Shown here: positions 46,943 to 54,361 of the stretch, in pieces
Layout: each line of letters opens with the position of its first letter
How positions within the stretch are numbered: position 1 is the stretch's first letter
DNA from: Erysipelotrichales bacterium
GTDB lineage: Bacteria; Bacillota_I; Bacilli_A; Erysipelotrichales; Erysipelotrichaceae
Length of the DNA: 64,000 nucleotides
Reading direction: 5' to 3'
Assembly: GCA_910576345.1 (NCBI GenBank)
Contig: CAJTIT010000003.1
Coordinates: forward strand, 1 to 64,000
Program-made: the position numbers and the translations under genes
The notes under the pieces: generated by a model
Database searches by the model: none
Told to the model about the DNA's origin: nothing
The model's input: only the letters and a program-made list of their open reading frames with translations

Positions 46943-47709
46943 TATTTTATTATATTTTCAATCGCATTATATAGATCTTCTGTATTTATTTCAAGAACAC
47001 TTGCCATTTTTATGGCTTTTTCTACGCTAGTGTTTTTAAAATCATAATCATTATGAATTAAACTGCTTATTGTGGTGCGTGGTATATTACACATTTTTGC
47101 AAATTTGGTATTGCTTAAACCTTTGTTTTCCAGAATACCTTTAAGGCTGTTTGATTTTATATCACAAGGATTAATATCCATCTTGGTTATTTCATCGCCA
47201 ATACGTTTGAAATAAATTTCATTATACAACTCTTCAACATTCATTTCTAATGCGTTAGCCATTTTTATGGCTTTTTCAACACTTGTATCCTGGAACTCAT
47301 ATTCTTTATGATACATATTGTTGATTGTTGATTGAGGTATACCTGTTTTTTTTGATAATTGTGTAACAGTTATCCCTTTTTCTTCTAGGACGCCATTCAA
47401 ACCCTTTAATTTCTTTATTCCCATAATTTCAAAAAGTTTGACGTAATTGTTGTAGCAATCAACACTACTTTTGTCTCTGAAGGCATTTACTGTTTTCTTT
47501 AATATGAAATTATATGCATCTTCATTTGTTGTAGAACCATCCCTATAATGAAGATAATAAATTTCTTTTTCAGAATCATAAACATTTTCAATCCACATTG
47601 TAATGTCCCATGTGTTGCCTGCATCATCTCCGCCACCATTTATCCACCGTAAATATAGACCATATTCTTTTTTTACATCCCTAGAGTCTTTCTTAACATA
47701 TTTTTCCAT
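46942..47709 (-). CDS. Regulator with two tandem XRE-type helix-turn-helix domains
   Basis: 255 residues. The N-terminal 95 residues form an unknown domain (YLRWINGGGDDAGNTWDITM). Two related XRE domains follow: one at about 100-165 (LEEKGITVTQLSKKTGIPQS, TSVEKAIKMANALEMNVEEL) and one at about 185-250 (LENKGLSNTKFAKMCNIPRT, TSVEKAIKMASVLEINTEDL). Internal duplication is clear. It probably binds a direct or long operator near the promoter at 48003-48031 and controls the divergent ImmA-like gene. Confidence 0.8.
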   Translation of the reverse strand: MEKYVKKDSRDVKKEYGLYLRWINGGGDDAGNTWDITMWIENVYDSEKEIYYLHYRDGSTTNEDAYNFILKKTVNAFRDKSSVDCYNNYVKLFEIMGIKKLKGLNGVLEEKGITVTQLSKKTGIPQSTINNMYHKEYEFQDTSVEKAIKMANALEMNVEELYNEIYFKRIGDEITKMDINPCDIKSNSLKGILENKGLSNTKFAKMCNIPRTTISSLIHNDYDFKNTSVEKAIKMASVLEINTEDLYNAIENIIK

Positions 47710-47728
47710 TTTCTTTCTCTTCCTTTCC

Positions 47729-47956
47729 TTATGCTAGAACTTCATCCAAATTCAGAATGACTGATTTTGGCATCCACATTTTCCATTCACCACGTGGCAG
47801 AACGGCATCTTTTTTTGTAATTGAAATCTGAATTGCTTTTTCCGTTTCTTTTGTTACTTCGTAAACATATGCTGCATTTACGGATGCGGCAATAAAGGCA
47901 TCGCTTTGCTTATTCAGGAACCATCCAGCCAATTCAATATCGAACAACTTTTTCAT
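47729..47956 (-). CDS. Small ICE protein of unknown function
   Basis: 75 residues from ATG 47956 (AAGGAG site). MKKLFDIELAGWFLNKQSD is followed by a compact beta-rich body (IQISITKKDAVLPRGEWKMW). It is the first gene of the leftward regulator operon. Confidence 0.55.
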   Translation of the reverse strand: MKKLFDIELAGWFLNKQSDAFIAASVNAAYVYEVTKETEKAIQISITKKDAVLPRGEWKMWMPKSVILNLDEVLA

Positions 47957-48002
47957 AATCATCAATCTCCTTTTTAACGGTACACCGTCATCTTTCGATA
48001 TT

Positions 48003-48031
48003 ATTATAACCGTATATCGTCACTATGTCAA
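48003..48031 (-). promoter_or_regulatory. Perfect consensus promoter with operator dyads
   Basis: Minus strand TTGACA, 17 bases, TATAAT. Downstream lies ACGGTGTACCGT (47977-47990 area), and the spacer has the related GACGATATACGGT. These are probable operators for the double-XRE regulator. Confidence 0.85.
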
Positions 48032-48098
48032 CATATATTTTATTTTTTTTTCAAAAGATCTATAATTTATGCTATGCTATTTTAGAAGGATGATGAAA

Positions 48099-48524
48099 AT
48101 GAATATATATAAATTTGCAAGGATCGTTTGTAAAGATTTAAGAATAAAAGTGCCTGTGATAAAAAAGATAGATATGCTTAATACACCAACGCAACTAGGG
48201 CGGTTCCGTCCCGACCAAAATACTATTGAAGTGAAAAAAGTATATGAAAATGAGCTAGATTTGTATTTCGCCGTTGCCCATGAACTAAGGCACAAATATC
48301 AAATTGATTATAATATATATGATTTTGAAAATTATAAGCAAAGTGATGCGACATCCATTACTGATTATAATTTACAAGAGCTAGAAATAGATGCAAACGC
48401 ATATGCATATTTAGTGATGATCTGTATGTTTGAAGCTAGGGTTTTATTCAACGGATTTGAACAAAGGGTAATTGAAAAAATAATGGCAAGAGCCGAAGAA
48501 ATCCTTAATAATAGGAATCCCTAA
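48099..48524 (+). CDS. ImmA/IrrE-type metallopeptidase
   Basis: 141 residues from ATG 48099 (AAGGATG site at proper spacing; earlier ATGs are less well placed). The zinc motif is AVAHELRHKYQIDY (HExxH, with a later Glu in ELEIDANAYAYLV). ImmA-like proteases cleave XRE repressors to induce mobile elements. It is divergent from the regulator operon, the usual pairing. It is the only intact rightward protein gene in the ICE. Confidence 0.82.
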   Translation: MNIYKFARIVCKDLRIKVPVIKKIDMLNTPTQLGRFRPDQNTIEVKKVYENELDLYFAVAHELRHKYQIDYNIYDFENYKQSDATSITDYNLQELEIDANAYAYLVMICMFEARVLFNGFEQRVIEKIMARAEEILNNRNP

Positions 48525-48549
48525 AAAAATCCCTAAAATTCTCAAAAAA

Positions 48550-48932
48550 ACCCAAAAATGAAGTGTTCTGATATGTAGTAAAAAGTAGTGGAGCCAATGA
48601 TTGATGGTGGAGTCACTAACTTGAATGCCTTCATGCTTGGCAAGAAGCTGGGAAAAATGCAAGAGATTGGCATCGAAGTACTTCGTGTTGTATAAATCGA
48701 TGACCTTGGCTTTGATATCGTCAGAGAAAGCAGAGGCAGGCTTTCTGCCTCTGTTCTTGTGAACAAAGCCTTGTTTGCCTTCTTCTTTGTATTTGACGAT
48801 CAAACGATTCACAGTACGCAAGGAGCAATTAAGTTTAATCGCAGCATTCTTCTTATTGCCATTAGAATCCACAAGCTTTTTGATAACATCATACTTTAAT
48901 TGTTCATTCATTCTTAGATCAACCTTTCTCAT
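48550..48932 (-). pseudogene. Truncated ISNCY-like transposase
   Basis: The N-terminal helix-turn-helix (KYDVIKKLVDSNGNKKNAAI, LNCSLRTVNRLIVKYKEEGK) and the linker QGFVHKNRGRKPASAFSDDI are intact up to VSDSTINHWL. After that the frame runs into unrelated sequence that overlaps the ImmA gene end. The catalytic DDE domain is lost. Confidence 0.7.
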
Positions 48933-49025
48933 AATGACCTCTCTTTCTCATGAGGTCTTATTTTATAACATACTTTAGGACAAAATCAATTTCGTTACAT
49001 TAAGACATTATCATTTTCGAATCAT

Positions 49026-49050
49026 AAAATTATTAAATTTCATGGCAAGT
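49026..49050. repeat. Insertion-sequence end beside the transposase remnant
   Basis: The same 25 bases as 46616-46640, same orientation. Confidence 0.6.
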
Positions 49051-49052
49051 CC

Positions 49053-49155
49053 TTGATATTTGTTTTAGTTTGGAGTATAATAATAGCGCTATAGTATGAG
49101 CATAACAAAATGCTTACACAGAAAAGGAAGATGCTCCAACATCTTCCTTTTTTTT
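49053..49155 (+). ncRNA. Antisense antitoxin RNA of a par/Fst-like type I locus
   Basis: Promoter TTGATA (49053-49058), 17 bases, TATAAT (49076-49081). The RNA would start near 49088 and end at the terminator AAAAGGAAGATG-CTCCAA-CATCTTCCTTTT (49122-49151), giving about 65 nt. Its 5' part AGTATGAGCATAACAA can pair over 16 bases (one G-U) with the toxin mRNA just before the toxin start codon. Confidence 0.65.
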
Positions 49156-49180
49156 CGTATTCTTTCAGTACCTTGTTATG

Positions 49181-49243
49181 TTACTTTTTTAGTTCTCTGG
49201 TAATCAAAAGAATGATTATTAAAATCAAAACTTCTGAATACAT
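49181..49243 (-). CDS. Putative small hydrophobic type I toxin (20 residues)
   Basis: MYSEVLILIIILLITRELKK: a single transmembrane helix with a charged tail, typical of type I toxin peptides. It is transcribed from its own strong promoter (49362-49390) and ends at the terminator shared with the antisense RNA. There is no clear ribosome site. A 38-residue alternative frame (49176-49292, MAERIRVGLLLCSYCSYVF...) overlaps it and has a weak AGG site. Which one is translated cannot be decided here. Confidence 0.5.
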   Translation of the reverse strand: MYSEVLILIIILLITRELKK

Positions 49244-49361
49244 AACTACAGTATGAACATAACAATAAACCTACTCGAATACGTTCTGCCATGTTAAACC
49301 TATCGATGGTATGTATTGGAGATGACATACGTCATACCTCCCGCCACTTTGTGGCCTAAAC

Positions 49362-49390
49362 ATTATACTACATTATGAAGTAATTGTAAA
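49362..49390 (-). promoter_or_regulatory. Promoter of the toxin mRNA
   Basis: Minus strand TTTACA, 17 bases, TATAAT. The predicted 5' leader folds into GCCAC/GTGGC and GGAG-ATGAC/GTCAT-CTCC hairpins. Confidence 0.75.
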
Positions 49391-49503
49391 AATAAGAAAT
49401 AGGTCTTTGTTTAATCTCTAATTAAAGCAATTATGTTAATAAATGACCATCTATATCTATTCCGGTTATTTCCTTAAAAATATCTTTTTAATTGCCAATG
49501 CGC

Positions 49504-49983
49504 TCAATCATTGATATAACAGATTTTTGATAAAAACCTTTTATATTTCCATTCCGCCTCTTCATCAGTAATGTTTTTTTGAATATACTCTGATTCACAC
49601 TCTGCAATACTAGCATAAGCATTAAATTCAATGCGATCGGTTTGACTTTCATAGGTCATGTCAATATCCATACCTTTTTCAGCCTTATTTATCAATTTGA
49701 TAATAAGTTTCTGATTTCTTGTCATTTTCTTCTTGTTAAAAAGTAAAGACGGATTTTTAAACAATAAATTTCGTTTCATTTTTTTGATAATGGATATACA
49801 CTTTCTATATTCATGTTCTGCTTGTTCATCTGTAAAATCTTCTTTTATAAGATATACACAAGGTTTTTCAGATTCAAACTCACACAAAACACTATCATCA
49901 TAACAATTGTATACTACTTTACATAACATGCCGCTATCAAGCATGTGCACCAACTTAATCGCATATAATTGATTTCTTGTCAT
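49504..49983 (-). CDS. Two copies of an uncharacterised RNQLYAIKLVHML-type repeat domain
   Basis: 159 residues from ATG 49983 (AAGGAGG site). Copy 1 runs from MTRNQLYAIKLVHMLDSGML to TDEQAEHEYRKCISIIKKM. Copy 2 runs from MTRNQKLIIKLINKAEKGMD to TDEEAEWKYKRFLSKI. The same unit occurs twice in the protein at 54362. The body between the ends is beta-rich. Unknown function. Confidence 0.6.
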   Translation of the reverse strand: MTRNQLYAIKLVHMLDSGMLCKVVYNCYDDSVLCEFESEKPCVYLIKEDFTDEQAEHEYRKCISIIKKMKRNLLFKNPSLLFNKKKMTRNQKLIIKLINKAEKGMDIDMTYESQTDRIEFNAYASIAECESEYIQKNITDEEAEWKYKRFLSKICYIND

Positions 49984-49996
49984 TTTTAATTCCTCC

Positions 49997-50623
49997 TTAC
50001 TCGTCGTTTTGCATCCCGAACAATACTTTAACCTTCTGTATTTCTTCCAAATATTGCTTTCTGTAAACTTCATTATTTTCGTGCGTTTTCAGTACCGCTT
50101 TTTCAAATTTCTCTAAATTTCCTCTAAAGCAGCCGCACACAATCTGAAGGGATGTGCCATTCGCGATTTTGCCAAAGTAGAATAAAGTTTGAGCTTTTCT
50201 TGATCCAATTTCAGCGGTTCTATACAACATGGGGTTATCTGTATATTTTTGGCAATTTTGGCAATTTTGGCAATTTTGGCAATTTTGGCAAACTTGGCAA
50301 TCTCGGCAATCTCGGCAATCTTCGCAATCTTCGCAAACCCAGCAATTACGGCAATTACGGCAATTATGGCAATTACGGCAATTATCGCAATAATGGCAAT
50401 TATCGCAATTACGGCAATTATCGCAATAATGGCAATTACGGCAATTACGGCAATTATCGCAATAATGGCAATTACGGCAATTACGGCAATTATTGCAATT
50501 ACAGCAATTATCGCAATTATAACAATTAATCATACTGCTGCTTAATTCCTTCGCACGCTCTTTGCTGCAATCATTCCAACGATTGCCATTTTCATCCACC
50601 CAATATCCATCTATCTTTTTCAT
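49997..50623 (-). CDS. Cysteine-ladder repeat protein (about 31 C-x-x triplets)
   Basis: 208 residues from ATG 50623; an upstream ATG overlapping the previous stop is possible. The order is: N-terminus KKIDGYWVDENGNRWNDCSK; about 31 consecutive Cys-x-x triplets (residues about 32-128, mostly NC RN CR NC HY CD with period 6); then a C-terminal domain (SLQIVCGCFRGNLEKFEKAV, YRKQYLEEIQKVKV). That C-terminal domain is, from memory, the kind that follows left-handed beta-helix repeats in phage proteins. A beta-helix with a stacked Cys ladder or a metal-binding rod is plausible. Its role is unknown. Confidence 0.75.
   Translation of the reverse strand: MKKIDGYWVDENGNRWNDCSKERAKELSSSMINCYNCDNCCNCNNCRNCRNCHYCDNCRNCRNCHYCDNCRNCDNCHYCDNCRNCHNCRNCRNCWVCEDCEDCRDCRDCQVCQNCQNCQNCQNCQKYTDNPMLYRTAEIGSRKAQTLFYFGKIANGTSLQIVCGCFRGNLEKFEKAVLKTHENNEVYRKQYLEEIQKVKVLFGMQNDE
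50247..50530. repeat. 9-bp minisatellite inside the cysteine-ladder gene
   Basis: About 31 tandem units of GGCAATTAC and close variants (GGCAATTTT, CGCAATTAT, CGCAATAAT) on the plus strand. Each unit encodes one C-x-x triplet, so unit gain or loss keeps the frame. Confidence 0.95.
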
Positions 50624-50655
50624 TTCCTTGGTTCTCCTCCTTCTGTCGTTGGTCA

Positions 50656-50895
50656 TCACCATTCACTCCAATCTAATCGTTGATCACATCCATCACAATG
50701 TTCCTCTGTGCCATCAAGCACATCACCACAATTCGGACACAAAGGCTCATCGTCATATATCCAATTAGGCTTCTTTGGTGTTGCCTTTTCCATAATGCCC
50801 TTGATCTCATCCACTGCTTCCTGATCAATTTCAACATCAATCATATTCCGATTGATGCGATCTTGTATTTTATCAATCCATTCTTTGGCTTTCAT
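50656..50895 (-). CDS. Small zinc-ribbon ICE protein
   Basis: 79 residues from ATG 50895 (AGGAGG site at spacing 7). The helical N-terminus MKAKEWIDKIQDRINRN is followed by a C-terminal ribbon PLCPNCGDVLDGTEEHCDGC. Unknown role; cotranscribed with SSB. Confidence 0.6.
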   Translation of the reverse strand: MKAKEWIDKIQDRINRNMIDVEIDQEAVDEIKGIMEKATPKKPNWIYDDEPLCPNCGDVLDGTEEHCDGCDQRLDWSEW

Positions 50896-50909
50896 CTGTT
50901 TCCCTCCTA

Positions 50910-51299
50910 TCAAAACGGCAGACTGCCACCATCTACATAATCATCGTATTCGTCGTTTTGCATGGCGGCTTCGCTCTGAGCGTCCTTTTTACTTTCCAAG
51001 AGTTGCACACTATTCGCCACGACTTCAGTCACATAGACACGCTTGCCATCCTTGTCATCGTAGTTTCGCGTTTGTATGCGCCCTTCGATTCCCAATAACG
51101 CACCTTTTCTTACATACTGCGCCATGAAATCAGCCGTTTTGTTCCAAGCGACGCAGTTGATAAAATCAGCATCCTGTCCTTGACTTGGAACTCTGCGATT
51201 GCAGGCAAGTGTGAATGACACAACAGATGTACCATTCTGTGTTTTTCTTAATGCAGGATCTTTTGTGATCCTTCCGACAAGTATCACTTTATTTATCAT
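50910..51299 (-). CDS. ssb: Single-stranded DNA-binding protein
   Basis: 129 residues from ATG 51299 (AGAGGAG site). OB-fold MINKVILVGRITKDPALRKT, VVSFTLACNRRV, ADFINCVAWNKTADFMAQYV, KGALLGIEGRIQTRNYDD, then a tail ending in an acidic tip YDDYVDGGSLPF. This is a canonical SSB, unlike the shorter one at 24092. It likely supports ICE DNA replication or transfer. Confidence 0.92.
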   Translation of the reverse strand: MINKVILVGRITKDPALRKTQNGTSVVSFTLACNRRVPSQGQDADFINCVAWNKTADFMAQYVRKGALLGIEGRIQTRNYDDKDGKRVYVTEVVANSVQLLESKKDAQSEAAMQNDEYDDYVDGGSLPF

Positions 51300-51326
51300 T
51301 AATCTTCTCCTCTCACACATCCAACT

Positions 51327-52241
51327 TTAATTAGATTTTATTGACCTTTTTTTGTATTCATCCCATGTGCAACTTTTAAATGTTGCCTTCATGTTGACCC
51401 ATCGGCAAAAATCTTTAATTTCTTGCGGTTTTTGATAATTGGGATTATTGAAATCTACGTAACCCATTGCAAATGGATTGACTCCTACTTTATCAAGAGT
51501 CATTACTCTTTCTAAATCTTCATCGGTAATATATGGCTTTTGAAATCCAACCAATACATAACAATTTATTTTCCAAGGTTTAATAAACTTTGTAAGAATG
51601 CTTATCCCTTTCAGCACCATGTCTTTATCTTCGTAATTATCATATGCTATATAAATACCTCTGCCTTTAATTTTAATTGTGGACAATGCTTTCGCCATTT
51701 CATCAGTCATAATTCTAAGGTCTAACCCTTGTTGAAATGTTACTGGCTGGTTCCACGAGCGAATTATTTCTATATTCTCTCTCCATGCTGGACAGGCGAA
51801 GAAATTGTTGTCTAAGATCATTATCCATTTTCCTTTATGATTCAATTCAAACGGTTTAGATCGCCTTATCGCTCCCTCTTTTATCGGCACTACACAAAAC
51901 GGACACTTACGAATGCATCCACGGCTCATAAATTGAATGGAGTAATCACAATCTGGATATAAGCTATAATCAAGATCTGTGACTTGTTCGATCGCATCAG
52001 GCAACTTTGATTTCACCTCAATTCCTGTACCACCTCTAATGATTGTTGCTCCAACTGGATAATATCGATAATCAGGACTAAACGTAAATATTTTACTTTC
52101 ATAGAAGATATCCGTATCATACATATCAAACATCGGATCATACCAATCTACATCATCGCCTCGCATTTTATGATACGTAGATATTTTCATAATTGCGAGA
52201 TTTGGTATTTTGGAATCATGCGCTAATAAACGTATTTTCAT
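51327..52241 (-). CDS. Radical SAM protein
   Basis: 304 residues. The 4Fe-4S/SAM motif MSRGCIRKCPFCVVPIKEG (C-x3-C-x2-C) is near residue 110. The N-terminal domain LLAHDSKIPNLAIMKISTYH resembles a degenerate cobalamin-binding fold. The barrel continues with LDNNFFACPAW and FQQGLDLRIMTDEMAKAL. The substrate is unknown. It overlaps the stop of the PAPS-reductase-like gene by 4 bases, so the two are translationally coupled. Confidence 0.85.
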   Translation of the reverse strand: MKIRLLAHDSKIPNLAIMKISTYHKMRGDDVDWYDPMFDMYDTDIFYESKIFTFSPDYRYYPVGATIIRGGTGIEVKSKLPDAIEQVTDLDYSLYPDCDYSIQFMSRGCIRKCPFCVVPIKEGAIRRSKPFELNHKGKWIMILDNNFFACPAWRENIEIIRSWNQPVTFQQGLDLRIMTDEMAKALSTIKIKGRGIYIAYDNYEDKDMVLKGISILTKFIKPWKINCYVLVGFQKPYITDEDLERVMTLDKVGVNPFAMGYVDFNNPNYQKPQEIKDFCRWVNMKATFKSCTWDEYKKRSIKSN

Positions 52242-53125
52242 AACAACCTCATTTGTATAGTTGATTTCAATCTATAATTCAAACGGCGGTACTCTTGATA
52301 TACTGGTTCCCATATAATTTCACATTGCTGATATTCTTCTGGCATTAACGTGAACATAACTTCAAGCTGTTCTTGTAGCCCAAGCGCATACGGACAGCCT
52401 TTGCATCCTGTGCGGTCAAAGTTATATGGCGGATAATATAACTTGCAAAGTTTGATACCTCTTTCTTGGATGTACCATTCTTCCCATTCCTCGCTGACTT
52501 TCAGAAGCGGATGAAATTTCTTTAAGCGCCCGCTTTTATCGGTGATGATACAGGCTTGTATCCTTGCCCTTTGTCCGCCCTCTGATGCCATCATTCCTGT
52601 TATGGCGATTGTCTTACTGTTTGCCTTCATCCAAGTGTTGAAAGGTTCTTTTTTCATCCTACGGCAACACTTGTCGCTTATCTTCAACGTGTTTTTGTCT
52701 GAAAATTGATACCTCAATACTTGAGGACATGGATTTCTGTAATCACCGCTTAAATATCTATTTACAGTCAACCCCATTCCGCTGTTTTGAAACACTCTCA
52801 CGATGTTGGAGTGTTCCTTTGACTTAAACGGATATCCATCCTTTTCAAGCATTTGCTTTATGTTCACCGATGGCTTGATTATTTCAATACGATCATCAGT
52901 GGCCTGTAATTCTTTCACATATGCTTTCACATCGTTATATTCGATGCCTGTGTCGGCATACACTCTTGGAATGTTGTTTCCTGGTAGTGCTTCGTCAATG
53001 AGGTAATGAAGTACTGTGCTATCTTTGCCACCGCTGAAAGAGATATAGAATTTATCTTCGCCATATTTTTTAATCACATCGCGAATTACGTTAATGCGAT
53101 CGAACAAGGTTAGTTCGTTATCCAT
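52238..53125 (-). CDS. PAPS-reductase family ATP-pyrophosphatase with Fe-S cysteines
   Basis: 295 residues from ATG 53125. The PP-loop DKFYISFSGGKDSTVLHYLI is near residue 30. A cysteine pair ISDKCCRRMKKEPF is near 150, and DRTGCKGCPYALGL near 240. The CC...CxxC set matches the iron-sulfur ligands of APS-reductase and DndC-like proteins. It could activate a substrate with ATP for sulfur or electron chemistry. Family knowledge does not give the substrate. Confidence 0.82.
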   Translation of the reverse strand: MDNELTLFDRINVIRDVIKKYGEDKFYISFSGGKDSTVLHYLIDEALPGNNIPRVYADTGIEYNDVKAYVKELQATDDRIEIIKPSVNIKQMLEKDGYPFKSKEHSNIVRVFQNSGMGLTVNRYLSGDYRNPCPQVLRYQFSDKNTLKISDKCCRRMKKEPFNTWMKANSKTIAITGMMASEGGQRARIQACIITDKSGRLKKFHPLLKVSEEWEEWYIQERGIKLCKLYYPPYNFDRTGCKGCPYALGLQEQLEVMFTLMPEEYQQCEIIWEPVYQEYRRLNYRLKSTIQMRLL

Positions 53126-53591
53126 CTGATTCACTTTCCTTCATAAACACTAACCAAAATGTCTTATTTCCTCTGCCTCTGTTTCCTAATATTGGCATTG
53201 CTCCCAATGCTTCAAGTAATTCAGTTTGTTTTATATCGGTTTCATTCCACTTGAAGATCAAAGTACCATACGGTTTTAACACTCTCATGCATTCATCAAA
53301 GCCTTGCCTTAAATACGATTTCCAATCAGCTGGTAATTTCCCATATTTCTTGGCCAACCATGAGGATGCGCCAACTTTCAAAAGATGCGGAGGATCAAAC
53401 ACAACCATGTGATATGAATTATCTAGAATTGGAAAACTTCGGAAATCCCAGCGAGTATCCGGATAGTTTCCAAGTTTTCGATCATCGTACAATGTATCAC
53501 TATAGTCTCTTATATCATTGAAATACACTAAGTTATTTTTATTGAAATAGAACATTCTACTTCCACAACACGCATCTAATATTGGTATCAT
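53118..53591 (-). CDS. SAM-dependent methyltransferase, DNA-MTase-like
   Basis: 157 residues from ATG 53591 (GGAG at spacing 8); an extension to 53723 only overlaps the upstream gene. Motif I is IPILDACCGSRMFYFNKNN and motif IV is MVVFDPPHLLKVGASSW; then ECMRVLKPYGTLIFKWNET. DPPH in place of the usual DPPY recalls amino-methyltransferases. It is coupled to the PAPS-reductase-like gene by overlap. Confidence 0.75.
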   Translation of the reverse strand: MIPILDACCGSRMFYFNKNNLVYFNDIRDYSDTLYDDRKLGNYPDTRWDFRSFPILDNSYHMVVFDPPHLLKVGASSWLAKKYGKLPADWKSYLRQGFDECMRVLKPYGTLIFKWNETDIKQTELLEALGAMPILGNRGRGNKTFWLVFMKESESDG

Positions 53592-53613
53592 CACATCAAC
53601 TCCGTGTGTCCAT

Positions 53614-54051
53614 TTAACACTTCCTGTTTCTTGCACGTAAACATTGAAGGGATAGGTTCTGATAACCAATGATATAATAATCATTTCCATTATGACCGAT
53701 ATAAGATAATGCCCAGCAATCATTATCAGGATCCTTAAACTCGATTATATCCCCACAATGATAAACTTTTCCACTTTTTCCTTTTAACTCATAATAATTC
53801 TGCGAATTCAAAAATATTTGACCTTCTGATAATATAGAACTGTTTAGGTATTTCAATGTGCTACGTACATCATTCAATTTTTCCATAATCCCTATTAACT
53901 CTGTTTTAAGTAGCAATTCATTTGGATCATTGTAATCAATATCCATCCCACTTAAATCATCATATTCAAGATATTGTGATGCTGAATTTAATTCATCAAT
54001 TTTTGCGCTTAATCCATTCATTTTACTTAAAAGATATTCTAAATTTGCCAT
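53614..54051 (-). CDS. DUF5348-like protein
   Basis: 145 residues. The N-terminal coiled helix (LEYLLSKMNGLSAKIDELNS) is followed by a small beta domain with GKVYHCGDIIEFKDPDND, SYIGHNGNDYYIIGYQN, as remembered for DUF5348 proteins of mobile elements. It precedes the methyltransferase by 22 bases. Confidence 0.6.
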   Translation of the reverse strand: MANLEYLLSKMNGLSAKIDELNSASQYLEYDDLSGMDIDYNDPNELLLKTELIGIMEKLNDVRSTLKYLNSSILSEGQIFLNSQNYYELKGKSGKVYHCGDIIEFKDPDNDCWALSYIGHNGNDYYIIGYQNLSLQCLRARNRKC

Positions 54052-54211
54052 TTTAATTTCTCCTTCATTTTTATTAAAAATTCATCTTATGTCTTTTTAC
54101 TATAACCCTGGATCACAATTCTTTTACAATCTTGATCTTGCCTATATAGTACTCAAATGTTTTATTAGTTTCGTATTCTTCTTAGTTGTGTTTTTCATTT
54201 CACCAGTTCTT

Positions 54212-54358
54212 TTAAAAAGAATTAAACCACTCCAAATATGCAAAAGATAAATACATTTTGAAACATATTCTGTCTTTACAATCTTCATAATTATGATGTT
54301 TTCCGCAATAATCATCACAATATGCTTCTGCTATCTGTTTTTTTGTTTTGATTTTCAT
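54212..54358 (-). CDS. Small Cys/His protein (48 residues)
   Basis: ATG 54358 with AAGGAGAG at spacing 8. AEAYCDDYCGKHHNYEDCKD then RICFKMYLSFAYLEWFN. The four Cys and two His suggest a metal site. It is cotranscribed with the gene at 54362 (3-base gap). Confidence 0.6.
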   Translation of the reverse strand: MKIKTKKQIAEAYCDDYCGKHHNYEDCKDRICFKMYLSFAYLEWFNSF

Positions 54359-54361
54359 TCT

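Noticed and set aside
48444-48549. C-terminal part of the truncated transposase frame
   Set aside because: It is run-off translation that overlaps the ImmA gene end in antisense. It was excluded from the pseudogene coordinates.
50247-50530. CRISPR-like array
   Set aside because: The units are contiguous 9-mers with no spacers and encode protein.
50152-50545. Long plus-strand frames through the cysteine-ladder gene (GNYGNYGNYR and AITAIIAIM repeats)
   Set aside because: They arise because a 9-bp repeat without stop codons stays open in several frames. They have no ribosome site, and the minus-strand frame has meaningful flanking domains.
51327-53591. A canonical Dnd phosphorothioation system
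   Set aside because: Only a PAPS-reductase-like member is present; no cysteine desulfurase or DndB, DndD or DndE partners are visible.
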